The notes below the pieces were generated by a model that saw only the letters and a list, made by a program, of their open reading frames with translations, ran no database searches and was not told the DNA's origin. From an uncultured bacterium (GTDB lineage Bacteria > Bacteroidota > Bacteroidia > Chitinophagales > CAIODY01), in assembly GCA_903871715.1 (NCBI GenBank), contig CAIQHW010000365.1, positions 1-7,276 of the forward strand: a stretch of DNA of 7,276 nucleotides, in the 5' to 3' direction. Of this stretch, positions 1-5,777 are shown piece by piece. The number at the start of each line of letters is the position of its first letter. Within the stretch, counting starts at the first letter, position 1. Both the position numbers and the translations under genes were made by a program.

Positions 1-1170
1 GGTCAGTTTCAAGATACATATCAAAACACTTTATTTGCGCAGGTTTCAGAAGATCGATGCAGCAATGCGGTTACACTAAGTTGGAACAATTATAAAAACT
101 GGCAACAAGGTGTAAAGCAATATGAAATTTATGAAAACCTTAATGGGGCAGGATTTGCAAAGGTTCAAACAGTAAGTGCAACAACCAATTCTTTTACGTT
201 TAGAAATTTTAAAGACAAAGATGTGTTGTGTTTTTATATCAAAGCCCGTGAAAATATTTTAAACGATTCTTCTTCATCTAATCAAGTTTGTATTGGTATT
301 AATGTAGTGCAGCCGCCATCTTTCACCTTTTTGCAAAATGCAACAGTAGTTCAAAATAATGGGGTGCAATTAACTTGGGTTGTGGATACAAATGCAGATT
401 TGCAATTGTTTAATATTCTGCGAAGCAATACCAATTCAAACTATTCTTTTGTACAAAGTGTTAATGCAACTAATCCTTCATCAACACCACTTTCCAGCTT
501 TGATGCTAATGCCCCAGTACATCAAGAAGCTAATTATTATACCATTCAATCGGTAGATAGTTGTGGTAAAGTTTTTGGTGGTACACACTGCACCACCATT
601 TATTTATCAGGCGATATGTCGAGTACAAACAGCGTTCATTTAAAGTGGAATGCTTTTAAAATTGATAGCGGAGCGGTGCATTCCTACGATGTTTTGCGCA
701 GTACTGATGGCGGCGTTATCTTTGGTTTTATTAGAAATGTAGATTCCGCAACACACGATTTTTATGAAGGATTGGATGGTTTTGCTACCACACCTGATAG
801 CTTTTGTTATTTGGTGCAAGCCAATTTTACGTTTTCCAATAAAAAGCTGCAACATAAAAATGTTAGTCAATCCAACTATTGGTGTGCACATGCCTACTCC
901 GAATTTTTTGCACCCAATACTATTTTTCCAAAAGGCAAAAACAATTTGTTTAAACCAGTGATTTTGTTTCCTGATATTTTGAATTATGAAATGATAATTT
1001 TTAATCGTAATGGCGAAAAAATATTTATCAGCCAAACCTACAATATAGGATGGGATGGTACTTTCAGTGGCAACGAAGTGCCACAAGGCAATTACACTTA
1101 TCTTATTACTTTTCAAAAACCCGATGGCAAAAAATTTGTAGAACAAGGAAATATTTTGGTAGTGTATTAA
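1..1170 (+). CDS. Secreted FnIII-repeat protein with T9SS type B (CHU_C) sorting domain, 5' partial
   Basis: The reading frame is open from the first base, so the N-terminus lies outside the window; 389 codons and a TAA are visible. Three fibronectin-III-like modules can be read at about residues 15-100, 105-205 and 206-300. Each has a 'V.L.W' strand (VTLSWN, VQLTWV, VHLKWN), a 'Y.I/V.R/E' strand and a late Tyr-rich strand with paired cysteines. Residues about 302-389 match the gliding-motility-associated C-terminal domain: an APN start, LFKPV, the IFNRNGEKIF core at 333-342, GWDG at 350-353, PQGNYTYLI at 361-369 and a short final beta strand. In Bacteroidota this domain directs export through the outer membrane by the type IX system and placement at the cell surface or release. 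The usual NGDGxND turn is degenerate here (PKGKNN). Ligand or enzymatic role cannot be told; adhesion is only a guess. It converges on the next gene with 41 bases between and no convincing terminator. Confidence 0.88.
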   Translation, partial: GQFQDTYQNTLFAQVSEDRCSNAVTLSWNNYKNWQQGVKQYEIYENLNGAGFAKVQTVSATTNSFTFRNFKDKDVLCFYIKARENILNDSSSSNQVCIGINVVQPPSFTFLQNATVVQNNGVQLTWVVDTNADLQLFNILRSNTNSNYSFVQSVNATNPSSTPLSSFDANAPVHQEANYYTIQSVDSCGKVFGGTHCTTIYLSGDMSSTNSVHLKWNAFKIDSGAVHSYDVLRSTDGGVIFGFIRNVDSATHDFYEGLDGFATTPDSFCYLVQANFTFSNKKLQHKNVSQSNYWCAHAYSEFFAPNTIFPKGKNNLFKPVILFPDILNYEMIIFNRNGEKIFISQTYNIGWDGTFSGNEVPQGNYTYLITFQKPDGKKFVEQGNILVVY

Positions 1171-1211
1171 ACCAAATTTTATCATTTTTTGGATGGAAGA
1201 AAATAGAAGTT

Positions 1212-1865
1212 TTATCGCTCTACTTTCACTGATTTTGTCAGAACTTTAAAATCAGCAGTTGAATTGTCAATCATTGAATAGCTGATTATTGCATAACCAT
1301 TTTTAGATGAATCTTTTTGAATAGCATCTACTCCTTCTTCCCATTGCTGGCAATGCGTTGAAATAGGCTCTACTGCAAACCTCCAGCGATTATTTCTTAG
1401 TGTGTACACGTAATAAGCACGCCAACAACTTGTCCACCAATTTGGTAAAATTCCAATTTCATCTGCGCCATCTTCATTCAAATCTCCTTCATTGACTGGT
1501 TGTCCACCGATGCAACTAGTAATATTAATGACAGGAATAGTTCTGTCTGAAAAATAAATTTTACAATCGCAATTACCAACACACTCTCCAAACTCACTAT
1601 ACTTTTTAGTTTTAGGTGGTAATAAAAAAGCTGTATCAATTTTACCATCACCATTAAAATCGCCAATTTCAAAAAGGATTGTATCGGTTTCAAATGCTAA
1701 TGCAGAATCAATTTTGACTTTAATTTTATTAGTAGCTAATAAAAAAAAGGTTGAGTCTTTTTGAGGATAAATTTTTTTAGAAGATTGAAAATGTTTTTGG
1801 ATTGAAATAATTTCAACTGCTATTACAACTAAAAGTATCATCACCAAAAAAATGATTCTTTTCAT
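1212..1865 (-). CDS. Membrane-anchored protein with FG-GAP/VCBS-like acidic motifs, function unknown
   Basis: 217 residues, ATG start, TAA stop. I do not recognise the family by name. Residues about 4-22 are a hydrophobic helix after MKR, with no lipobox and no clear signal-peptidase site, so it is likely a signal anchor with the rest in the periplasm. Two Asp/Asn/Gly-rich motifs, GDFNGDGKIDTAFL (68-81) and GDLNEDGADEIGIL (127-140), resemble the calcium-binding loops of FG-GAP/VCBS beta-propeller repeats. Two copies are too few for a full propeller. Six cysteines (95, 99, 101, 118, 147, 172) follow the first motif and could form disulfides or a metal site. The central part is Trp-rich (NWWTSCW). 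The start lies 13 bases after the stop of the ATPase gene on the same strand, so it is probably the last gene of the mla-type operon, though a functional link is inference only. Confidence 0.8.
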   Translation of the reverse strand: MKRIIFLVMILLVVIAVEIISIQKHFQSSKKIYPQKDSTFFLLATNKIKVKIDSALAFETDTILFEIGDFNGDGKIDTAFLLPPKTKKYSEFGECVGNCDCKIYFSDRTIPVINITSCIGGQPVNEGDLNEDGADEIGILPNWWTSCWRAYYVYTLRNNRWRFAVEPISTHCQQWEEGVDAIQKDSSKNGYAIISYSMIDNSTADFKVLTKSVKVER

Positions 1866-1878
1866 TCAAATTTCTTAA

Positions 1879-2634
1879 TTAAAAAGTTCTGTTTTTAATT
1901 TCTTTCAAAAATTTTGAAGCAAAAATAAATTCATTCAACTCGGGATTTGTAGCTGTAAGCACCTCTCTGCCACTGCCTTCCCAGTCTTTTAAACCTTTCC
2001 ACAAAAACACCACATGGTCGCCAATTTCCAATACACTATTCATATCGTGTGTGTTGATGATGGTGGTGATTTGAAATTCTTGGGTAATTTCTTTGATGAG
2101 CTGGTCAACCACTAAAGAGGTTTGTGGGTCAAGCCCACTGTTGGGTTCATCGCAAAAAAGATATTTCGGGTTCATCACAATTGCTCGTGCAATGCCTACC
2201 CGTTTTTTCATTCCACCGCTGATTTCGCTGGGGGATAATTTATTTTTACCTGAAAGATTTACTCTATCTAAACAAAAATTTACTCGGTCCGTTTTTTCTT
2301 TTTTTGTCATCGTGCTAAACATGTTGAGTGGAAACATCACATTTTGCTCGATGTTCAGGCTATCAAACAATGCGCCACCTTGAAACAACATGCCAATTTC
2401 TTTGCGAATAACTTTTCTTTCAGCTAAAGTCATGGTCGAAAAATTTCTGCCATCATACAAAATTTCGCCACTATCAACTTCATACAAACCTACCATACAT
2501 TTAATGGTAACTGTTTTTCCGCTGCCACTGGTGCCAATGATTAGATTGGTTTTACCTGCTTCAAATTTTGCTGAAATGCCTTTTAACACCTCGTTTGCAC
2601 CGAATCGCTTTTTTATGTTTTTAATTTCAATCAA
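1879..2634 (-). CDS. mlaF: Mla-type lipid ABC transporter, ATP-binding subunit (MlaF/Ttg2A family)
   Basis: 251 residues containing one complete ABC ATPase domain. Walker A is GTSGSGKT (34-41, Lys40), the Q-loop is at Gln85 within MLFQGGALFDSL (82-93, a stretch typical of MlaF/Mkl ATPases), the signature is SGGMKKR (139-145), Walker B is YLFCDEP (158-164, catalytic Glu163), then the D-loop SGLDP and the H-loop His196. All catalytic residues are intact. It should power MlaE-driven phospholipid movement between inner and outer membrane. The start is unusual: the first codon is TTG (minus strand, 2634-2632). An in-frame TAA lies six codons upstream (2652-2650) with no ATG between, and the first internal ATG is Met47, beyond Walker A. 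The TTG-encoded residue sits where Met1 of the usual MIEIKN beginning belongs. It follows mlaE by 52 bases on the same strand and the next gene starts 13 bases after its stop. Confidence 0.94.
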   Translation of the reverse strand: MIEIKNIKKRFGANEVLKGISAKFEAGKTNLIIGTSGSGKTVTIKCMVGLYEVDSGEILYDGRNFSTMTLAERKVIRKEIGMLFQGGALFDSLNIEQNVMFPLNMFSTMTKKEKTDRVNFCLDRVNLSGKNKLSPSEISGGMKKRVGIARAIVMNPKYLFCDEPNSGLDPQTSLVVDQLIKEITQEFQITTIINTHDMNSVLEIGDHVVFLWKGLKDWEGSGREVLTATNPELNEFIFASKFLKEIKNRTF

Positions 2635-2686
2635 GATTGAAAATTTATTTTATAGAAAAATGAAAATGATTTTTTGAAGAAAATTT

Positions 2687-3436
2687 TTACACTGACAAAA
2701 TAATTTTTGCCAACAAAAAATCGAAGGCTAAAATAAAAATGCAACTCCATACAACTGCATTCGTGCTGCTGTTGCCGATTTCAAAAGCTCCGCCATCGGT
2801 GTAATAGCCGCAATAACATGAAATACTTGAAATCACAAAACCAAAAGTGAATGCTTTGATAAGAGAAAAAGTAACGTTGAATGGTACAAACTTGTCGTGC
2901 AATCCATAAATAAATTGTTCAGGAGTAAGTACTCCACCAAAAAACGTGATGGTGTATCCACCTAAAATAGTGATGAAACAAGAGGTAACAACTAAGGCGG
3001 GAATGGCAATTAATGCGCCTAAAATTTTTGGTAAAATTAAATAAGCTTTACTGTTTACACCCATAATTTCAAGTGCATCAATTTGTTCGCTAATGCGCAT
3101 GGTACCTAATTCTGAAGCCAAGTTGCTACCAATTTTTCCAGCCAATACTAAGCAGATTACAGTAACTGATAATTCTAAAATGGAAGAATCGCGAACAATT
3201 TCTGCTACGACATAAAGTGGTACAATTGGCGATACTAATTGATAAGCCGTTTGAACAGTAGTAACTGCGCCTAAAAAAAATGAAATTACAATTACAATGC
3301 CCAACGAGCCAATGCCCATAGAAACCATTTGGCGCAAGGTTTCACGCCAATACATGCCTCGGTTTTCAGGCAAGCTAAAAGTAGATTTTAGCATCAAACA
3401 ATATTTGCCAAAATGATATAAAGGTGTAGTAAACAT
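2687..3436 (-). CDS. mlaE: Mla-type lipid ABC transporter permease (MlaE family)
   Basis: 249 residues, ATG start, close to the usual length of about 250-260. The family signature is clear: AGKIGSNLASELGTMRISEQ (99-118) followed directly by IDALEIMGVN, and near the C-terminus a CYCGYYTDGGAFEIG stretch (207-221) where MlaE proteins have their conserved GYYT.GGA segment. Hydrophobic spans are visible at about 43-62, 86-104, 133-158, 190-208 and 229-247, after an amphipathic N-terminal segment, which agrees with the MlaE fold. It is an inner-membrane permease that works as a dimer with the ATPase encoded just downstream, normally together with an MCE protein (MlaD) that is not encoded in this window. 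First gene of a likely three-gene minus-strand operon, driven by a -7 element almost at its start codon. Confidence 0.94.
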   Translation of the reverse strand: MFTTPLYHFGKYCLMLKSTFSLPENRGMYWRETLRQMVSMGIGSLGIVIVISFFLGAVTTVQTAYQLVSPIVPLYVVAEIVRDSSILELSVTVICLVLAGKIGSNLASELGTMRISEQIDALEIMGVNSKAYLILPKILGALIAIPALVVTSCFITILGGYTITFFGGVLTPEQFIYGLHDKFVPFNVTFSLIKAFTFGFVISSISCYCGYYTDGGAFEIGNSSTNAVVWSCIFILAFDFLLAKIILSV

Positions 3437-3444
3437 AACGGTTT

Positions 3445-3452
3445 CAAACCTA
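3445..3452 (-). promoter_or_regulatory. Candidate -7 promoter element for the mlaE operon
   Basis: The minus strand reads TAGGTTTG, an exact match to the Bacteroidota TAnnTTTG element. Only eight bases separate it from the mlaE ATG, which would give a leader of about 1-4 nucleotides. No TTG -33 box is found at the usual distance, so this is a candidate only. Confidence 0.4.
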
Positions 3453-3501
3453 CAAAAAATATTGAAATGCTAGTGAAGTTTTACATCCAAAAACATGAAT
3501 G

Positions 3502-3513
3502 AGTGAAATCACT
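3502..3513. repeat. Perfect dyad AGTGA-AA-TCACT in the divergent intergenic region
   Basis: A 12-base inverted repeat with 5-base arms and a 2-base centre, lying between the divergent starts of mlaE (3436) and the small secreted protein (3635). It is about 50 bases upstream of each predicted -7 element, a position where a regulator could bind. Arms this short can arise by chance in AT-rich DNA. Confidence 0.3.
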
Positions 3514-3561
3514 TAGTATTTTGGAGTAGCTCACCTATCCGATTAGGCTTGGCTTTGCGTA

Positions 3562-3569
3562 TATCTTTG
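3562..3569 (+). promoter_or_regulatory. -7 promoter element for the small secreted protein gene
   Basis: TATCTTTG matches TAnnTTTG exactly and is followed by TGGC. Transcription would begin near 3575, leaving a leader of about 60 bases before the ATG at 3635. The -33 region has no good TTG at 17-23 bases, so activity may depend on a weak box or an activator. The remainder of 3437-3634 holds no ORF or RNA gene that I can see. Confidence 0.55.
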
Positions 3570-3634
3570 TGGCATCGAAGCAAACAACTTTGATGATTTG
3601 AAAAACACTACATCAACACTAAACAACTACACCC

Positions 3635-4135
3635 ATGATTCGCAAAATTTCTTTTATCTCGATAAGCAGTTTTACCATGCTTTTTTGTATGTTAATTTCA
3701 GTTGCCACCTTTGCCAACAACAAACCTACAAAAGCAAAAAAGGCTAAAACTATTGAACAGCCTGCATTACAACAAAATGTTTCGATTGCAGAAGTGTACG
3801 TTAATTTGAATTATACGTACGTGCCATTGAGCACTACGTATTCGCTGCAACAAATTCACAAAGGACAATTAGCAACGGCAAACGACCAAAATATTTTTAT
3901 GATTACCAAAGATGATTATCATTATTATTTTCAAAAATCGAACAACAGTTTTCAATTTATGTATGCCGTGAAAGACAACAACATTCAACTGTTTGATGGT
4001 TTTGAATATGAAAATGAAATCAAAATTCCGATGGGCAATCAACTGTTTACTTTCGACATGATGAATGGTCGCCCCGTGGATTTGAATGCTGAAAATAGCA
4101 ACACAAATTTGAACTTAGTAGCCAACACAAATTGA
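3635..4135 (+). CDS. Small secreted protein, function unknown
   Basis: 166 residues, ATG start, TGA stop. I do not recognise it. Residues 1-27 form a signal peptide: MIRK, a hydrophobic core, then TFA before Asn28, where signal peptidase I would cut. There is no lipobox cysteine at the cut site. A Lys/Pro/Gln linker follows (about 29-48), then a region rich in Tyr, Phe and Asn with alternating hydrophobics (52-150), as in a small periplasmic or surface beta-sandwich. The tail is Asn/Thr-rich. The mature part has no cysteine and no catalytic motif that I can name. It has its own -7 element upstream and a strong terminator downstream, so it is likely a single-gene transcript. It converges on fabI without apparent functional link. 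Location outside the cytoplasm is fairly safe; role is open. Confidence 0.8.
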   Translation: MIRKISFISISSFTMLFCMLISVATFANNKPTKAKKAKTIEQPALQQNVSIAEVYVNLNYTYVPLSTTYSLQQIHKGQLATANDQNIFMITKDDYHYYFQKSNNSFQFMYAVKDNNIQLFDGFEYENEIKIPMGNQLFTFDMMNGRPVDLNAENSNTNLNLVANTN

Positions 4136-4144
4136 TTGTTGGCT
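4120..4144 (+). repeat. Stem-loop around the stop codon of the small secreted protein gene
   Basis: AGCCAACA (4120-4127) is the exact reverse complement of TGTTGGCT (4137-4144). The 9-base loop contains the TGA stop codon (4133-4135). No T-run follows, so it is not an intrinsic terminator. It could affect mRNA decay or ribosome release, which is inference. Confidence 0.45.
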
Positions 4145-4153
4145 CAAAAAATA

Positions 4154-4170
4154 TTGGCAATAATTGCCAA
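4154..4170 (+). repeat. Perfect hairpin TTGGCAA-TAA-TTGCCAA in the 3' untranslated region
   Basis: Seven-base perfect arms with a 3-base loop, 18 bases after the stop of the small secreted protein. No T-run follows. Its TTGGC/GCCAA core resembles the arms of the stop-codon hairpin just upstream, so TTGGC at 4139-4143 could pair alternatively with GCCAA at 4166-4170. Between this hairpin and the terminator at 4233 I see only A/C-rich sequence. Confidence 0.45.
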
Positions 4171-4232
4171 ACCTAAACCCCATAACCCAATCTTTCTTTT
4201 AACAAAACACTAAAAACAAACAACACTAATTT

Positions 4233-4266
4233 GCTCGGGGCTGCATAGCTGCCGAGCATTTTTTTT
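4233..4266 (+). terminator. Rho-independent terminator of the small secreted protein gene
   Basis: GCTCGG (4233-4238) pairs with CCGAGC (4252-4257). An inner GCT/AGC pairing (4240-4242 with 4247-4249) closes a GCAT loop, and eight Ts follow after one A (4259-4266). This is a classical intrinsic terminator reading rightward, about 100 bases after the stop codon. Confidence 0.88.
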
Positions 4267-4270
4267 GCAG

Positions 4271-4306
4271 AAAAAAAGCCGTTTCAAAAAAATGAAACAG
4301 CTTTTT
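4271..4306 (-). terminator. Rho-independent terminator of fabI, possibly bidirectional
   Basis: GTTTCA (4281-4286) pairs with TGAAAC (4293-4298) across a six-A loop. After one C/A mismatch the stem continues with AAAAAGC (4273-4279) against GCTTTTT (4300-4306). Read leftward, the GC-containing stem ends in a T-run (complement of 4271-4277), 24 bases past the fabI stop. It also has Ts on the other side and could catch rightward read-through. Confidence 0.82.
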
Positions 4307-4329
4307 ATTTTAGGAAATGTAACAACAAA

Positions 4330-5130
4330 TTATGCGTTCAAAACACTTTCTGTAATACCAGTCATGCTGTATCCACCATCGTGAAATAAATTTTGCATCG
4401 TTACCATTTTGCTAAAATCGCTAAATAAAATGGTGCAAAATTTTGCGCAATCATCGGCACTGGCATTGCCCAATGGGCTCATTTTATCAGCAAAACCAAA
4501 AAATTTATCGAACCCTTGAATGCCGCTTCCAGCACTGGTTGCAGTGGGCGATTGTGAAACTGAATTGATTCGAACTTTATTTTTTACACCATAATGATAA
4601 CCAAAACTACGTACTATGCTTTCCAACATGGCTTTGGCATCAGCCATATCGCTATAAAAAGAATAAGCTCGTTGAGCTGCAATGTAAGTTAATGCCACCA
4701 CCGATCCGCCTTCGGAAATAGCATCCATTTGATAAGCAGTTTGCAATAATTTATGCAATGAAATGGCTGATACATCCAAAGTTTTGTTCAAAAACTCGTA
4801 ATTCAAATCAGTGTACGGTCGATTTTTTCTCACATTCACACTCATGCCAATGCTGTGTAAAATGAAATCAATTTTACCACCTAATTTTTCTTGCGACTGC
4901 TCTAATAATTTTCGTAAATCTTCAACCGATGTGGCATCGGCTGGAATTACTTCTGTGTTGCAAGCTGCAGCCAGCTTGTTTATTTCGCCCATTCGCAAGG
5001 CGATTGGTGCATTGGTTAAAATAATTTTTGCACCTTGTTGGTGACAGTTTTCTGCCACTTTCCAAGCGATACTGCGCTCATCTAATGCGCCAAAAATAAT
5101 TCCACGTTTGCCTGCTAATAAATTGTTCAT
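4330..5130 (-). CDS. fabI: Enoyl-[acyl-carrier-protein] reductase (NADH), FabI
   Basis: 266 residues, matching the usual FabI length of about 260-270. It is a cytoplasmic enzyme that reduces trans-2-enoyl-ACP in the last step of each fatty-acid elongation cycle. The N-terminal Rossmann segment is AGKRGIIFGALDERSIAW (6-23), with the SIAW motif special to FabI. LHSIGM (91-96) lines the cofactor site. The active site is LTY (Tyr149) and Tyr159 with six residues to Lys166 (YSDMADAK), the classical FabI Y-X6-K spacing. SQSPTATSAGSGI (192-204) corresponds to the substrate-loop region and DGGYSMTGI (251-259) to the C-terminal end. The ATG at 5130 is chosen because the frame can be extended to 5235, but the extra 35 residues are Lys/Arg/Phe/Cys-rich and unlike FabI, whose N-terminus begins right at this Met. 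No exact TAnnTTTG was found upstream; TTTCTTTG on the minus strand at 5157-5150 is one base off. It diverges from the yqeY-type gene. Confidence 0.96.
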   Translation of the reverse strand: MNNLLAGKRGIIFGALDERSIAWKVAENCHQQGAKIILTNAPIALRMGEINKLAAACNTEVIPADATSVEDLRKLLEQSQEKLGGKIDFILHSIGMSVNVRKNRPYTDLNYEFLNKTLDVSAISLHKLLQTAYQMDAISEGGSVVALTYIAAQRAYSFYSDMADAKAMLESIVRSFGYHYGVKNKVRINSVSQSPTATSAGSGIQGFDKFFGFADKMSPLGNASADDCAKFCTILFSDFSKMVTMQNLFHDGGYSMTGITESVLNA

Positions 5131-5266
5131 GCTATAATAATTTAAGCAACAAAGAAAACAAAAGATGCGGAAACGAATAAATCTTTGTGAGCGAAACTTG
5201 CTCGATTTTTTATTTTCAGAATGTTTTTTGAACAATAAAATTTAAAAATTGCGCTCAAAAAAGTTC

Positions 5267-5274
5267 TAACTTTG
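5267..5274 (+). promoter_or_regulatory. -7 promoter element for the yqeY-EVE unit
   Basis: TAACTTTG matches TAnnTTTG exactly. A TTG at 5249-5251 lies 15 bases upstream, slightly closer than the usual 17-23 for a -33 box. The start of transcription would be near 5280, giving a leader of about 35 bases that is very A-rich just before the ATG, as expected for Bacteroidota initiation. Confidence 0.6.
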
Positions 5275-5277
5275 AAA

Positions 5278-5292
5278 GCAAAATATTTTTGC
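5278..5292 (+). repeat. Dyad GCAAAA-TAT-TTTTGC at the predicted transcription start
   Basis: Six-base perfect arms around a 3-base centre, beginning four bases after the -7 element. It would either overlap the transcription start as an operator or form a weak hairpin at the 5' end of the mRNA. Low GC content makes chance occurrence possible. Confidence 0.3.
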
Positions 5293-5315
5293 AAACTCAA
5301 AAAAAATTAAAAATT

Positions 5316-5768
5316 ATGCCGTTAGTTGATACGATTAATGCCGACATCAAACACGCCATGCTGGCTAAACAAGAAGGAAGATTGAGAGGTTTACGAGCCA
5401 TTAAAAGTGCTATACTTTTAGCACAAACGGAAAAAGGTGCAGCCGAAAATTTAACTGCCGAAAAAGAAATTCAGGTGCTTACCAAATTAGCAAAACAACG
5501 CAAAGAATCTATCGAAGTTTTTGAAAAAGGAAATCGAAACGATTTGGTGGCAAAAGAAAAAGAAGAATTGGAAGTGATAGAATCATTTTTGCCCAAGCAA
5601 ATGACAGCTGATGAAGTGAAAGAATTTTTGAAACCAGTTATCGAACAAGTGGGTGCAAAAACAGCAGCTGATATGGGCAAAGTAATGGGTGTTGCATCCA
5701 AGCAATTGGCTGGAAAGGCAGATGGAAAGATGGTTTCGGAGATGGTGAAACAATTATTAACCAACTAA
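5316..5768 (+). CDS. yqeY: GatB/YqeY-domain protein
   Basis: 150 residues, about the normal length for stand-alone YqeY proteins. The N-terminal helical part has the family pattern: DTINADIKHAMLAKQ (5-19), then LRGLRAIKSAIL (23-34). A Lys/Glu-rich helix pair follows, with LTKLAKQRKESIEVFEKGNR (55-74) and an EKEELEVIESFLPKQM segment (81-96). The C-terminal small domain runs from about 97 with GKVMG and the end MVSEMVKQLL. The same domain occurs at the C-terminus of GatB, part of the tRNA-dependent amidotransferase that makes Gln-tRNA(Gln), where it contacts tRNA. The free protein's role is not established, and a tRNA-related job is inference from the domain. The start is set at ATG 5316; a TTG at 5289 in frame would add nine residues, but it falls inside the dyad and is unnecessary. 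The EVE gene begins nine bases after its stop. Confidence 0.93.
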   Translation: MPLVDTINADIKHAMLAKQEGRLRGLRAIKSAILLAQTEKGAAENLTAEKEIQVLTKLAKQRKESIEVFEKGNRNDLVAKEKEELEVIESFLPKQMTADEVKEFLKPVIEQVGAKTAADMGKVMGVASKQLAGKADGKMVSEMVKQLLTN

Positions 5769-5777
5769 AATTTAGCT

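Noticed and set aside
640..1185. 181-residue minus-strand frame inside the FnIII/CHU_C gene
   Set aside because: It is antisense to a well-supported coding region, shows no recognisable domain, and the AT-rich code makes such shadows common.
1172..1192. CCAAA...TTTGG inverted repeat between the first two convergent genes as a terminator
   Set aside because: Five-base AT-rich arms with an 11-base loop are too weak to call.
2093..2677. Two plus-strand frames of about 95 residues opposite mlaF
   Set aside because: They are antisense to a complete ABC ATPase with all motifs intact.
4811..5044. 77-residue plus-strand frame opposite fabI
   Set aside because: It is a shadow of the FabI coding sequence with no independent start signal.
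5189..5214. GAGC...GCTC hairpin with following T-run as a rightward terminator
   Set aside because: The stem has only four base pairs and there is no rightward gene upstream for it to terminate.
5131..5235. N-terminal extension of fabI to an upstream ATG at 5235
   Set aside because: The added 35 residues are basic and Phe/Cys-rich, unlike any FabI N-terminus, and the family start coincides with the ATG at 5130.
5471..5764. 97-residue minus-strand frame opposite the yqeY-type gene
   Set aside because: It is antisense to a clear YqeY protein, with Ser/Phe-rich composition typical of reverse-complement reading.
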